Part shown: piece after piece, positions 30,123 through 39,148 of the stretch
Numbering within the stretch: the stretch's first letter is position 1
Layout: every line of letters begins with the position of its first letter
DNA from: Actinophytocola sp.
Lineage (GTDB): Bacteria > Actinomycetota > Actinomycetes > Mycobacteriales > Pseudonocardiaceae
Direction of reading: 5' to 3'
Length of the DNA stretch: 64,000 nucleotides
Assembly: GCA_009377475.1 (NCBI GenBank)
Contig: WHTY01000007.1
Span: forward strand, 1-64,000
Notes under the pieces: generated by a model
Told to the model about the DNA's origin: nothing
Database searches by the model: none
What the model saw: only the letters and a program-made list of their open reading frames with translations
Translations under genes and position numbers: made by a program

Positions 30123-30596
30123 TCAGGCGGCACGGCGCGCCGCCATCTCGGCCGATGGTGCCGCCGGTGGGTCCGCAGGGGATCCCCGAGTGGGCCCAGT
30201 CCCACTTGTCCCACCGGCTGCGCGGGGGCCAGCGGGCATCTTGACCACGGTCGCGGTGGCTCTGGCCAGGTTGGGCCCGATGGCATAGGCGTCGACCTCG
30301 GTGGCGTGCTTCGTCGTGCCGTTGTCGTCGTACTCCCTGGTTCGCAGTCGGCCCGCCACCATGACGTCGTCACCTTTGTGCAGCGACGCCCAGACGTGCC
30401 GGGCGAGCCTGCGCCAGCACGTCACCCACACGACACACTTGTGGCCGTCGACCCATTCTCCGACCTCCTTGTCGAAGCGCCGCTCGATGCTGACCACGAG
30501 AAAGCCGACCGACATGCCCCCGTCGCTGAGGTCGCGCCTGCGTAGCTCGGTCGCGATCCGGCCGTTGATGTTGAGGTAGGTCTCGCTGATCGGCAT
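30123..30596 (-). CDS. ssb: Single-stranded DNA-binding protein (paralogous SSB, Rv2478c-like)
   Basis: The 157-residue protein has an OB fold of the SSB type: NINGRIATELRRRDLSDGG, VGFLVVSIERRFDKE, CVVWVTCWRRLARHVWASLHKGDDVMVAGRLRTREYDDNG. The C-terminal tail is Pro/Gly/Ala-rich but does not end in the acidic DDDIPF tip of the housekeeping SSB, so it is probably a paralogue with reduced partner recruitment. GGGGAG lies nine bases before the ATG. Mycobacteria have a second SSB at the same position (Rv2478c), beside ettA. In streptomycetes such second SSBs matter for chromosome segregation in spores; transfer of that role is inference. Confidence 0.88.
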   Translation of the reverse strand: MPISETYLNINGRIATELRRRDLSDGGMSVGFLVVSIERRFDKEVGEWVDGHKCVVWVTCWRRLARHVWASLHKGDDVMVAGRLRTREYDDNGTTKHATEVDAYAIGPNLARATATVVKMPAGPRAAGGTSGTGPTRGSPADPPAAPSAEMAARRAA

Positions 30597-30754
30597 CGCT
30601 CAGTTCTCCCCGTCGCTCGTCGCTGCGGATACGTCGTGAGCATGCGGGAGAACCGGAGGGTGCGGAAGAGCTGCGATGAAATGTGGACAACCCGGCCCGC
30701 CACTGGCGCCATCGGCACGCCCAGCAGCGCGGCTGTGGACAACTCCCGAGACGG

Positions 30755-32779
30755 TCAGCGCCGGGTGTGGTCGCTTTCGTTCGCCATGCGGCGGAGCATC
30801 TCGTTGTAAGCGGTGAGGTCGGCTTCGCTGTCCGCGTCCGCCTTGCGGTCGATGCGTCGTGCCTGCCGCTCGTCGGCACGCGCCCACTGCACCATGAGCG
30901 CGATCAGCACGATCAGTGCCGGAATCTCGCCGGACGCCCAGGCGATGCCGCCGCCGAGGCGCTGCTCGGAGAGCAAGTCGTCCACCCATGGCAGGTCGAG
31001 GCCACGGTAGAACGCCGCGCCGATGACGGTCTGCGAGTTCATCAGGATCACGCCGAAGAACGCGTGGAACGGCATCGACGCGAACATCAGCGCGAGCCTG
31101 CCGAGCGGCTGCATCGGGCGCGGCGCGGGGTCGACGCCGATCAGCGGCCAGAAGAAGACGTACCCGACGATCAGGAAGTGGGCGTTCATCGCCAAGTGCG
31201 CCCAGTGGTAGTCGAGGGCGACGTCGAAAAGGCCGGAGAAGTACAGCAGGTAGAACGATCCCACGAACAGCCCGCCCGCGACGAGCGGCTGCGTCAGGCC
31301 GCGCGAGAGCGGCGAGTGCACGAACGCCAGCACCCATTCGCGTGGCCCTGGCGGTCCATTCCTGCCTGCGGGTGACAGTGCACGCAGCACGAGTGTGACC
31401 GCGCCGCCCAGCACGAGGAACACGGGCGCGACCATCGACAGCAGCATGTGGTTGCCCATGTGCACGCTGAACATCGCTGGCGCGTACTTGCCGATGCCGG
31501 ACGACGTCGAGAGCAGGATCGTCGCGCAGCCGAGCAGCCACGCGATCGTGCGACCCACCGGCCAGGCGTCGCCCCGGCGTCGTAGCCGCAGTACGCCCGC
31601 GAGGTAGACGGCGGCGAGCGCGACGGCGAGTAAGCCGAAGATGAGGTCGAAGCGCCAGTCGAACAGCAGCCGCACCAGAGTCGGCGGCCCGTCGAGCTGG
31701 TAGCCGATCAGTAGCTCGACGGTGTTGGGGACGAAGCCGATGTCGGCGGGCGGCTCGGTGCGCGCCAGTGCGCCCGCGATGCCGAGCGTCACGAACATGA
31801 TCAGCACCTCGACCCCGGCGAGCTGCAGGAACGCACCCTTCGTGCCGCGTTCGGTGAGCGCGCGGACACCCCTGCCGCGCTGCTGCTGACCGAATACGCC
31901 GAGCATGCCCAGCGCGGTGAGCTTGGCCAGCACCAGCAAGCCGTACTGGGTGGTGAGCAGATCGGCCGGTGCGACCCGCACGAGGGCGTTGACCACGCCC
32001 GACACGGCCATCGCGATCCAGCAGGTCAGCGCGATGCGGGAGAAACGGCGGGCCGCCAACGGCAGGTCGGGGCCGTTGCGCCTGCCGAGCGCGATCAGTG
32101 CGATCAGACCACCTACCCAGAGCGCGGCGGCGACGAGGTGGATGAGCAGGCTGTTGGTCGCCAGGTCGTGTGATCCACCCGACGCGGAGTGTCCGGTGGC
32201 ACCGACTGGGATCAAACCGCCGACGGCGAGGAAGAACAGCGCCGCCGTCCAGCCCCACGACAGCACCGTCCGGCACGCGATCGCCAGCACGAACGCGATG
32301 AACGCGGTGATCAGCCACGCCTTCGGCTGCTCGATCGCGCCGACGAACTGCACGAACACCTGCGGATCGACCAGGTCGGTGACCGGCCTACCCGCGCCTT
32401 CGGCAGCGGCGAACAGCGCGGCGGCGATCGACGTCACCACCCAGCACAAGGCCGAGCGCGAGGCCGTTGAGATGGCGGCGTAACCGTCGGCGGCGAGGGT
32501 GCCGGACTTCTGCGGCGGCACCAGGAACGCGGCCAGCAAGAGCGATCCGATGCTGACGACGGCGGCGATCTCGGCCAGCACGCGCGTCACGGTGACGCCG
32601 TACCGGGTGAACTCGCCGGGATCGGCGATACCGGCAATCTCCGCTCCGGCCGCACCGGACAGTGTGACTAACAGCACGGCGACCACGAAGGCGAGTGACG
32701 TGCCCACCACCGCGAGGCTGAGCACGCCCGCTGGCCGCCGTGCACGCGTCGCCGTCACTACCGCTTGCTGTTCCCGCAC
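30755..32779 (-). CDS. CopD-CtaG fusion: copper import / cytochrome c oxidase assembly membrane protein
   Basis: The 674-residue polytopic membrane protein has two parts. The first half is a CopD-like copper-resistance domain with several helices and histidines (GHSASGGSHDLATNSLLIHLVAAALWVGGL). The second half is a Caa3-type CtaG domain with MFSVHMGNHMLLSMVAPVFLVLGG, HWAHLAMNAHFLIVGYVFFWPLIG and MPFHAFFGVILM. Such fusions are common in actinobacteria and are thought to supply copper to the aa3 oxidase. The GTG start has TACCCT six bases upstream and no Shine-Dalgarno sequence. A related oxidase accessory pair lies at 14.1-14.8 kb. No other cta gene is adjacent. Confidence 0.9.
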   Translation of the reverse strand: MREQQAVVTATRARRPAGVLSLAVVGTSLAFVVAVLLVTLSGAAGAEIAGIADPGEFTRYGVTVTRVLAEIAAVVSIGSLLLAAFLVPPQKSGTLAADGYAAISTASRSALCWVVTSIAAALFAAAEGAGRPVTDLVDPQVFVQFVGAIEQPKAWLITAFIAFVLAIACRTVLSWGWTAALFFLAVGGLIPVGATGHSASGGSHDLATNSLLIHLVAAALWVGGLIALIALGRRNGPDLPLAARRFSRIALTCWIAMAVSGVVNALVRVAPADLLTTQYGLLVLAKLTALGMLGVFGQQQRGRGVRALTERGTKGAFLQLAGVEVLIMFVTLGIAGALARTEPPADIGFVPNTVELLIGYQLDGPPTLVRLLFDWRFDLIFGLLAVALAAVYLAGVLRLRRRGDAWPVGRTIAWLLGCATILLSTSSGIGKYAPAMFSVHMGNHMLLSMVAPVFLVLGGAVTLVLRALSPAGRNGPPGPREWVLAFVHSPLSRGLTQPLVAGGLFVGSFYLLYFSGLFDVALDYHWAHLAMNAHFLIVGYVFFWPLIGVDPAPRPMQPLGRLALMFASMPFHAFFGVILMNSQTVIGAAFYRGLDLPWVDDLLSEQRLGGGIAWASGEIPALIVLIALMVQWARADERQARRIDRKADADSEADLTAYNEMLRRMANESDHTRR

Positions 32780-32785
32780 ATCAGA

Positions 32786-32791
32786 AGGGTA
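32786..32791 (-). promoter_or_regulatory. Leaderless -10 box for the CopD-CtaG gene
   Basis: TACCCT on the minus strand ends six bases before the GTG at 32779. The other 230 bases up to the tRNA-Arg show no recognisable gene. Confidence 0.45.
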
Positions 32792-33026
32792 TGGTGCCCT
32801 CCGGTGACAGCGGCACGCGCACCCCCACTTCAGGGCGAAATGCGGCACCGCTCACAGCGCGTCGTTAGTGCGTATGGTCGGCCGCGATGACGCCATCCGG
32901 GTGACCTCACCCGGCCGGAACGCGCTGCCGGAGGCCGCCTCAGCTGAAACAATCCTGACATCTGACGCGATCACACCAATGGCTACCGATAAACTTGGCC
33001 ACAGCGCCAGGCCGTAGCCTCGGCCC

Positions 33027-33100
33027 GCCTCCGTAGCTCAGCTGGATAGAGCAAGAGCCTTCTAATCTCTAGGTCGCAGGTTCGAGTCCTGCCGGGGGCA
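33027..33100 (+). tRNA. tRNA-Arg (anticodon TCT)
   Basis: A 74-base cloverleaf: acceptor stem GCCTCCG / CGGGGGC with wobble pairs, D-arm GCTCAGCTGGATAGAGC, anticodon loop CTTCTAA giving TCT, and T-arm GCAGG-TTCGAGT-CCTGC. The anticodon stem has one C/T mismatch next to the loop. TCT reads the rare AGA/AGG codons. A strong hairpin follows. Confidence 0.95.
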
Positions 33101-33104
33101 CAGA

Positions 33105-33135
33105 ATCCCCTGGTCAGCACAGGTGACCAGGGGAT
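33105..33135 (+). terminator. Hairpin terminator after tRNA-Arg
   Basis: ATCCCCTGGTCA (33105..33116), a 7-base loop, then TGACCAGGGGAT (33124..33135): a perfect 12-bp stem five bases after the tRNA. No T-run follows. It most likely ends the tRNA transcript. The next 230 bases up to the methyltransferase gene show no gene. Confidence 0.75.
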
Positions 33136-33370
33136 ACGCATGCACTGCTCCCACACGCTCGACCCATGTCTTTGGTCGGCGCGCCCACACGCTCTCCCGC
33201 ACTGCGACCAACGGCGTCCTGAGGATCCCGCCGCCACCCGCTGAGGATGTCGCAACAGGACAAACCGGGCGCGATTCTCGCGCTGTGCGGGTGGCAGCCG
33301 ATCGTACCGCGGCGGCGCGCAGTAGCGGCGAGATACCCTTCTGCCACGCCGATCAATGGGGAGGGTACCG

Positions 33371-34126
33371 GTGGCCGACGCAGCCGACACCGCGCTGTAC
33401 GACCAGATCGGCACTGGGTACTCGCTGGGACGACGCACCGACCCGCGCTGGATGGCGGCCATCCTCGACGCGCTCGGCACCGCCCGGGTCATCGCCAACG
33501 TCGGCGCGGGCACCGGCTCCTACGAACCAGGCGACCGCCGGTTGCTCGCGCTCGAACCGTCCACCAAGATGATTCGGCAGCGGCCGCACGACGCGAGCCC
33601 CGCCGTTCGCGCGCTCGCCGAATCGCTACCGCTCCGCGACCACGCTGTCGACGTCGCGCTGGCCGTGCTCACTGTCCATCACTGGACGAACTGGCGAGCG
33701 GGCCTCGCTGAACTCCGCCGGATCGCACCGCGCCAGGTGGTCCTCGCCTACGACACGCACCGGCACACCGAGTTCTGGCTGGTCCGCGAGTACATCCCGG
33801 AGATCGCCGACGTCGAACTCACCCGTCCGTCCGCAGACGACATCGCGAACGAGCTGGCCGCGGACAGCGTCACACCGCTGCCGCTGCCGTGGGACTTCAC
33901 CGACAGCGTGCTGCCCGCCCACTGGCGACGTCCCGCCGCCTACCTCGATCCGCAGGTTCGCCGGACCTGTTCCGCGCTCGCGCAGGCTGACCCCGACGCT
34001 GTCGAGCGCGGCGTCCGACGTCTGACGCGGGACCTGCACAGCGGCCGATGGCATGCCCGCCACCAGGACTTGCTCAAGCTCGACCAGTGGGACGCTGGCT
34101 TCCGCCTCATCGTGTCGCGCTCCTGA
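33371..34126 (+). CDS. Class I SAM-dependent methyltransferase
   Basis: The 251-residue protein has a SAM-binding core in which motif I reads VIANVGAGTGSYEP, followed by LLALEPSTKMIRQR, DVALAVLTVHHWTNWRAGLAELRRIAPRQVVLAYD. The HHW after motif II is a feature of a common family of small-molecule methyltransferases in actinobacteria. No substrate can be deduced. The GTG at 33371 is preferred to the ATG at 33356 because GGGAGG lies six bases upstream. It is followed on the same strand by an MFS exporter about 220 bases later. Confidence 0.86.
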   Translation: MADAADTALYDQIGTGYSLGRRTDPRWMAAILDALGTARVIANVGAGTGSYEPGDRRLLALEPSTKMIRQRPHDASPAVRALAESLPLRDHAVDVALAVLTVHHWTNWRAGLAELRRIAPRQVVLAYDTHRHTEFWLVREYIPEIADVELTRPSADDIANELAADSVTPLPLPWDFTDSVLPAHWRRPAAYLDPQVRRTCSALAQADPDAVERGVRRLTRDLHSGRWHARHQDLLKLDQWDAGFRLIVSRS

Positions 34127-34343
34127 GACGGACGGCGCGCACGGACCGACGTCGACGAACTTGGGTGCCGTTTCCGCCATGAGCGGACAACGCGAAAATC
34201 GGATGAGATCCGAACGACTTTCGGGAAGACTCACGCCGACGGGGGAGTTCTGCCAGAGGGGTACGGCTGTGCCGGCGTTCCCACCCGCATAACCATCGGC
34301 GGTCCCGGCTGCCCAGCGACCACGAACCCAGCGAGGTGCTGCC

Positions 34344-35849
34344 ATGTCAGGTGCGACCCACGAGCGATCCGCCGTCGCGCCGCGCCGGACCCCGACCGTG
34401 GTTCGACTCCTCGTGCTGTCGACGTTCGTGGTCATCCTCAACGAGACCATCATGATCAACGCCATCCCTCGGTTGATGGACGCCATGGCGATCACCGAGC
34501 AATCGGCGCAGTGGGTGTCCACCGCGTTCATGCTGACCATGGCAGCCGTCATTCCGATCACGGGCTGGTTCCTGCAGCGGGTCACCACCCGCAAGGCGTA
34601 CGCGATCGCGATGGGCGTCTTCCTCTCCGGAACGGTCCTGTCAGCCGTCGCGCCGATCTTCGAGGTGCTGCTGCTGGGCCGAATCGTGCAGGCGGCGGGC
34701 ACGGCCGTGATGATGCCGCTGCTGATGACGACGTTGATGAACGTGGTGCCCGACCATGACCGAGGCAGGGTGATGGGCAACGTCACCTTGGCGATCTCCG
34801 TGGCGCCCGCGCTCGGACCCACCGTGTCGGGTCTGATCTTGCAGTTCGGGTCGTGGCGGCTGCTGTTCGTGGTGGTCATGCCGATCGCGGCGCTGGTCAC
34901 CGTGTTCGGGCTGCGCAAGCTGGAGAACGTGACCGAGCCGCAGGTCAGCTCGATCGACTGGTTCAGCGTCGGCCTGGCCGCGTTCGGTTTCGGTGGCCTG
35001 GTCTACGGCCTGAGCCAGTTCGGCGAGGCGGACGGCACCGTCGGGTTCGGTATCGGCATCGTCATCGCCGGGCTCGCGACGATCACGGTGTTCGTGCTCC
35101 GCCAGCTCTCGCTGCAACGCACCAACACGCCGCTGCTTGACCTGCGCACCCTCACGCATCGCAGCTACGCCTTGGGGCTGGGCATCATGGCCGTCGCGTT
35201 CCTGGTGATGCTCGGCGCGATGATCTTGCTGCCGCTGTACCTGCAGAACCTGCGCGGGCTCAGCGCGCTGCAGACCGGGCTGCTGGTCATGCCGGGTGGC
35301 CTCGCGATGGGACTGCTCGGGCCGACCGTCGGCAAGCTGTTCGACCGGTTCGGCAGTCGGCCGCTGGTGGTCCCCGGCTCGATCGCGATCGTGCTCGCCG
35401 TCGGCGGGCTCACCCAGGTGTCGATGACGACGCCGTACTGGCAGGTCCTGGGGCTGCACGTGCTGCTGATGCTGAGCCTGGCGGCGATGTTCACCCCCAT
35501 CTTCACGCTCAGCATGGGCGCGCTCCCGCAACACCTCTACTCGCACGGCAGCTCGATGCTCGGCACGTTGCAGCAGGTCGCGGCTGCCTTCGGCACCGCG
35601 CTGGTGGTGACCGTGATGTCCGCCCGCTCAGGCCAGCTCGTCACGGACGGCGTCGCGGCCGTGCCGGCGCAGCTCAGCGGGATGCGGCTGGCCTTCGTCG
35701 TCATGGCCGCCATCGCGCTGGTGACGATCGTCATCGCGGTGCTGTTGCCGCGCAAGGCGCCTGCCGCCGACGTCGATGAGCACGACGGCACGGACCAGCC
35801 CGCCGGTGGCCGCCCCGACGCGGACGGACTGGTCGCCGCCGAAGCCTGA
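34344..35849 (+). CDS. MFS drug:proton antiporter, DHA2 (EmrB/QacA) type
   Basis: The 501-residue inner-membrane protein has 14 predicted membrane helices, the count of the DHA2 family. The first helix carries the early acidic residue (VVILNETIMINAIP), and motif C-like GTAVMMPLLMTT and APALGPTVSGLIL are present. It probably exports a toxic or signalling small molecule using the proton gradient; the substrate is unknown. The upstream 217 bases contain a short dyad TCGGAT-GAG-ATCCGA at 34199..34213 that could be an operator, but no regulator gene is next to it. The tail after helix 14 is acidic and soluble. A terminator hairpin separates it from the convergent MoaD gene. Confidence 0.93.
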   Translation: MSGATHERSAVAPRRTPTVVRLLVLSTFVVILNETIMINAIPRLMDAMAITEQSAQWVSTAFMLTMAAVIPITGWFLQRVTTRKAYAIAMGVFLSGTVLSAVAPIFEVLLLGRIVQAAGTAVMMPLLMTTLMNVVPDHDRGRVMGNVTLAISVAPALGPTVSGLILQFGSWRLLFVVVMPIAALVTVFGLRKLENVTEPQVSSIDWFSVGLAAFGFGGLVYGLSQFGEADGTVGFGIGIVIAGLATITVFVLRQLSLQRTNTPLLDLRTLTHRSYALGLGIMAVAFLVMLGAMILLPLYLQNLRGLSALQTGLLVMPGGLAMGLLGPTVGKLFDRFGSRPLVVPGSIAIVLAVGGLTQVSMTTPYWQVLGLHVLLMLSLAAMFTPIFTLSMGALPQHLYSHGSSMLGTLQQVAAAFGTALVVTVMSARSGQLVTDGVAAVPAQLSGMRLAFVVMAAIALVTIVIAVLLPRKAPAADVDEHDGTDQPAGGRPDADGLVAAEA

Positions 35850-35867
35850 CCAGCGCAACGCCAGCCG

Positions 35868-35899
35868 CCGCGCTGGCCGGGCAAGCCTGGCCAGCGCGG
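35868..35899. terminator. Bidirectional hairpin between the MFS and MoaD genes
   Basis: CCGCGCTGGCC (35868..35878), a 10-base loop, GGCCAGCGCGG (35889..35899): a perfect 11-bp stem between convergent stops. Confidence 0.7.
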
Positions 35900-35921
35900 T
35901 CGGCATCGCAGGACGTCGGCG

Positions 35922-36224
35922 TCAGCCGCCCGCCATCGCACCGACGATGAGCAACGGCTCGTCCCCCGCGATGACCTCCTTCGGCAACGGCGTGTCAGCG
36001 GGGTCGTGCGAGAGGTCCTGTTCGCACGCGAAGTACCGTACGAACGCCCGGCGCTTACCGGTGTTCATGTCGCGGATCGTGCCGCGCAACACCGGGTACC
36101 GGCTCTCCAGCGCGTCAAGCACCGTCGACATCGAGGCCTCGCCGATGTGCTCGATGTCCAGCTCGACCTCGCCGTTGACGTGCGCGAGGTTTCGCAAGTG
36201 CGTCGGAAGCTTGACGCGGATCAT
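35922..36224 (-). CDS. MoaD/ThiS-family ubiquitin-like sulfur carrier
   Basis: The 100-residue protein has the beta-grasp ubiquitin-like pattern of MoaD/Thi[43 protein letters not shown], and ends in GAMAGG, the Gly-Gly tail that is activated as a thiocarboxylate in family members. Its ATG overlaps the stop of the upstream BNR-repeat gene in an ATGA, so translation is coupled. No MoaE, ThiG or E1-like adenylating enzyme is near, so a role in molybdopterin or thiamin synthesis is not supported. The tight pairing with a BNR protein suggests a joint, uncharacterised function. Confidence 0.88.
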   Translation of the reverse strand: MIRVKLPTHLRNLAHVNGEVELDIEHIGEASMSTVLDALESRYPVLRGTIRDMNTGKRRAFVRYFACEQDLSHDPADTPLPKEVIAGDEPLLIVGAMAGG

Positions 36225-37336
36225 GACAACGTCTGCACCTCCACGGACAGCACGGAAGGCAAGTCCGACACGATCGGCTCCCAGGTGTCCCCCGCATCGG
36301 GCGAGGCGTACACCTGACCGCCCGTGGTGCCGAAGTAGACACCGCCCTCGTCGAGCGAGTCGACCGCCATCGCATCGCGCAGCACGTTGACGTAGCAGTT
36401 CTCCTGCGGCAACCCGGCGGTCAGCGGCTCCCACTCGTTGCCACCTACGCGGCTCCGGTAGACCCGCAGCTTGCCGTCCGGCGGGTAGTGCAGCGAGTCG
36501 CTGGTGATCGGGACGACGTAGACGGTGTCCGGCTCGTGGGCGTGCACCGCGACCGGGAAGCCGAAGTCGGTCGGCAGGTTGCCGCTGATCTCGTACCAGT
36601 TGTCGCCCGCGTCGTCGCTGCGCATGACGTCCCAGTGCTTCTGCATGTACAGCGTGTCCGGCCGCGAGGGGTGCATCGCGATGCGGTGCACGCAGTGCCC
36701 GACCTCGGCGTCCGGGTCGGGGATGCCGTCGGACTTGAGGCCACGGTTGATCGCCTGCCATGTCTTCGCGCCGTCGTCGGTGCGGAACGCCCCGGCCGCC
36801 GAGATGGCGATGAACAGCCGGTCCTCGTCGGTCGGGTGCTGGACGATCGTGTGCAGACACAGCCCGCCCGCGCCCGGCTGCCACTGCGGCCCCGTCCCGT
36901 GCGCGCGCAGCCCGGGCAGTTCCTGCCACGTCTGGCCGCCGTCGACGGTGCGGAACAGCCCGGCGTCCTCGATGCCCGCGTACACGACGTCCGGGTCCCG
37001 CAGCGACGGCTCGAGGTGCCAGACGCGGGTGAACTCCCAGGGCACGGCGGTGCCGTCGTAGAACTGGTGGGTGCCGGTGTCACCCTCGTACGTGAAGTCC
37101 TTGCCCACCGGCTCCCACGTTTTGCCGCCATCGTCCGAACGCTGGATGAGCTGCCCGAACCACGCCGTCGACTGCGAGGCGTAGAGGCGATCGGGATCCG
37201 CGGGAGATCCCGCCACGTGGTAGATCTCCCAGCCTCCGAAATGCGGGCCGCTGACCTGCCAATCCTCGCGCTTGCCGTCTGAGGTCAGCACGAACGCGCC
37301 CTTGCGGGTGCCGACCAGAACTCGTACCCCACTCAT
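36221..37336 (-). CDS. BNR/YVTN beta-propeller (sialidase-like) protein
   Basis: The 371-residue protein is built from repeated Asp-box/BNR elements: [60 protein letters not shown], which form a beta propeller. There is no signal peptide, so it is probably cytosolic, unlike secreted sialidases. The catalytic Arg triad and Tyr of true sialidases are not evident, so hydrolase activity is doubtful. The ATG at 37336 has GGAG five bases upstream. Its last codons overlap the start of the MoaD-like gene by four bases. Function unknown. Confidence 0.85.
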   Translation of the reverse strand: MSGVRVLVGTRKGAFVLTSDGKREDWQVSGPHFGGWEIYHVAGSPADPDRLYASQSTAWFGQLIQRSDDGGKTWEPVGKDFTYEGDTGTHQFYDGTAVPWEFTRVWHLEPSLRDPDVVYAGIEDAGLFRTVDGGQTWQELPGLRAHGTGPQWQPGAGGLCLHTIVQHPTDEDRLFIAISAAGAFRTDDGAKTWQAINRGLKSDGIPDPDAEVGHCVHRIAMHPSRPDTLYMQKHWDVMRSDDAGDNWYEISGNLPTDFGFPVAVHAHEPDTVYVVPITSDSLHYPPDGKLRVYRSRVGGNEWEPLTAGLPQENCYVNVLRDAMAVDSLDEGGVYFGTTGGQVYASPDAGDTWEPIVSDLPSVLSVEVQTLS

Positions 37337-37510
37337 GCCTGCTCCATTCGTTGCCCCTCCGATCGCGCTGACCACCAGAGCCGCCGCGGTCGGGCGGGTG
37401 ATTTCCCGATACCGCGCAGTCTGGCACCACCGACCGACAATTTCGGCGTATTCGCCTGTTCAGGGTTCGACGGCGGCGAGCGCGGCGTTACGCGGGCACG
37501 TCGAGTCAGC

Positions 37511-39148
37511 TCACGGACGCGCGACGCGACCGGCGAGCGGCACGGTCACCGGTTCGCCCGCCTCCGCGTCGGACTCGAACGTGACGGTGTAGTCGCGCCC
37601 GACGATGTCCAGCACGGCGACCTGGTTGCGGAAGTCCGGCCCCGACAGCTTGTCCCACCACAGCGGGCGGGGTCCAACCCCGCGGCGACGTGCCCACCAA
37701 CTCACCAGCCGCGTCGCGGCCCGCGACCACGCCACGCGGAACACGAGCTCCGCGACCCACGGGATCGTGTTGTGCACTGGGGAGCAGGTCACCTGCCACA
37801 CCTTCGGCCACTCGTGCTCATCGAAGTGCGCCTCGGCGATGTAGCTGTGGTGGACGTCGCCGGAGAGCACACTGACCGTGGCGGGCGGCCGGGTCGTGCG
37901 TTCACCCTTGCCGATGGCGTGCAGCAGGCGGGCCAGCCGGTCGAACGACGTCCGGAACGCCGACCAGTGCTCCAGGTCGATCGCCTGCCGCACCTGTTCG
38001 GCCAGCCAGCCTCGGATGCCGTCGTGCCGGCACGCCCGCTCGTTGAGCGACTCCGCCTCGTGCACGGCGTGCGGCAGCAACCACGGCAACGACGACCCGA
38101 TCAGCAGGTGCTCGTAGTCGCCCCTTGTCGCGTCCTCGATCCAGTCGAACTCGGCGTCGGACACCATGAGCCGGTTGGTGCCGAGGATGCGCCCGCACCG
38201 GGTGTCGATGACGACCAGCCGCACCGAGCCGATGTCGCGGCGGTAGCTCCACCGGGTGTACTTGACGCCGTCGACCTCCGCATCGGCCTTGTCGGCGAAG
38301 TCGCGGAGGACGTCGTAGGCGTCGCCGGTCTCGCCAACGCGGCGGACCTCGGCCAGCACCTCGTGCTCGGCGAGCTCGGACGGCGTGAGGTTGCCGAGGT
38401 GCTGGTACAGCCAGTACGTCATCAGGCAGCCGCGAATCCGCTCCCGCCACCAGGGTCGCCGCGCCATCGCGCGCCGCCACGACGCCGACGTGTTCCAGTC
38501 GTCGATGACGTCGTGGTCGTCGAAGATCATCGACGTCGACACGGTGGACATCAGCCAGCGGATCTCGGGGTCGGACCAGGTCTCGGCGTAGAGCTGGGTG
38601 GCTTCCTCGAAGTCCGCGACACCGATGCCAGGCGGTTTCCGCGTGTCGCGACGCTGCTTGATCCAGCGCCGGATGTTGGGCGAGGTCTCGTCGGCGTAGA
38701 CCTGGTCACCCAGCAGGAACAGCGCATCCGGCCACTCGTCGGCGGGTCGCTCTGCCATGCGCTCGGTGTAAGCGTTGAGCGCATCGGCGCCGACGCGACG
38801 TCGTTGTCTGGGAGTCAACGGCGCCGCGAACCGGCACGACCCGAACACCATGCGCAGCCGCGAACCCTGGTCGGCGGCGTAGGTGCGGATGCGGCTGGCC
38901 GGGAACGGCGAGTCAGGCAGCGGCCACACCGCGTGGCCGTCGAGGGACACGGTGTACGGCCGCGACTCGCCCGGCGTGAGTCCGGTGATGACGACGAGGC
39001 CGTAGTGGTGACCGCCCACCTGGAACGTCCGCGACTCACAGCCAAGGATCGCCACCACGCACGGCCGGTCGGTCTCCACCCACACCGTCGCCGACGTCTC
39101 GTCGACGTGCCGCAGCACCGGTCCCAGGAGCAATCGTGGTTCGGTCAT
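37511..39148 (-). CDS. PhoD-like alkaline phosphatase / phosphodiesterase (alternative internal start)
   Basis: Starting at the ATG 39148..39146, this would be a 545-residue metallophosphatase of the PhoD type. It has a short N-terminal beta domain (TSATVWVETDRPCVV ... YTVSLDGH), then the metallophosphoesterase core: VFGSCRFA, ALFLLGDQVYAD, MIFDDHDVIDDWN, VVIDTRCGRI, LLIGSSLPW and LSGDVHHSYIAEA. There is no signal peptide or Tat motif at either start, so unlike secreted PhoD it is probably cytosolic. Only a weak GCGGAC precedes this ATG. Substrate could be phosphodiesters or organic phosphate; not decidable. It reads in frame with the upstream kynureninase. Confidence 0.75.
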   Translation of the reverse strand: MTEPRLLLGPVLRHVDETSATVWVETDRPCVVAILGCESRTFQVGGHHYGLVVITGLTPGESRPYTVSLDGHAVWPLPDSPFPASRIRTYAADQGSRLRMVFGSCRFAAPLTPRQRRRVGADALNAYTERMAERPADEWPDALFLLGDQVYADETSPNIRRWIKQRRDTRKPPGIGVADFEEATQLYAETWSDPEIRWLMSTVSTSMIFDDHDVIDDWNTSASWRRAMARRPWWRERIRGCLMTYWLYQHLGNLTPSELAEHEVLAEVRRVGETGDAYDVLRDFADKADAEVDGVKYTRWSYRRDIGSVRLVVIDTRCGRILGTNRLMVSDAEFDWIEDATRGDYEHLLIGSSLPWLLPHAVHEAESLNERACRHDGIRGWLAEQVRQAIDLEHWSAFRTSFDRLARLLHAIGKGERTTRPPATVSVLSGDVHHSYIAEAHFDEHEWPKVWQVTCSPVHNTIPWVAELVFRVAWSRAATRLVSWWARRRGVGPRPLWWDKLSGPDFRNQVAVLDIVGRDYTVTFESDAEAGEPVTVPLAGRVARP

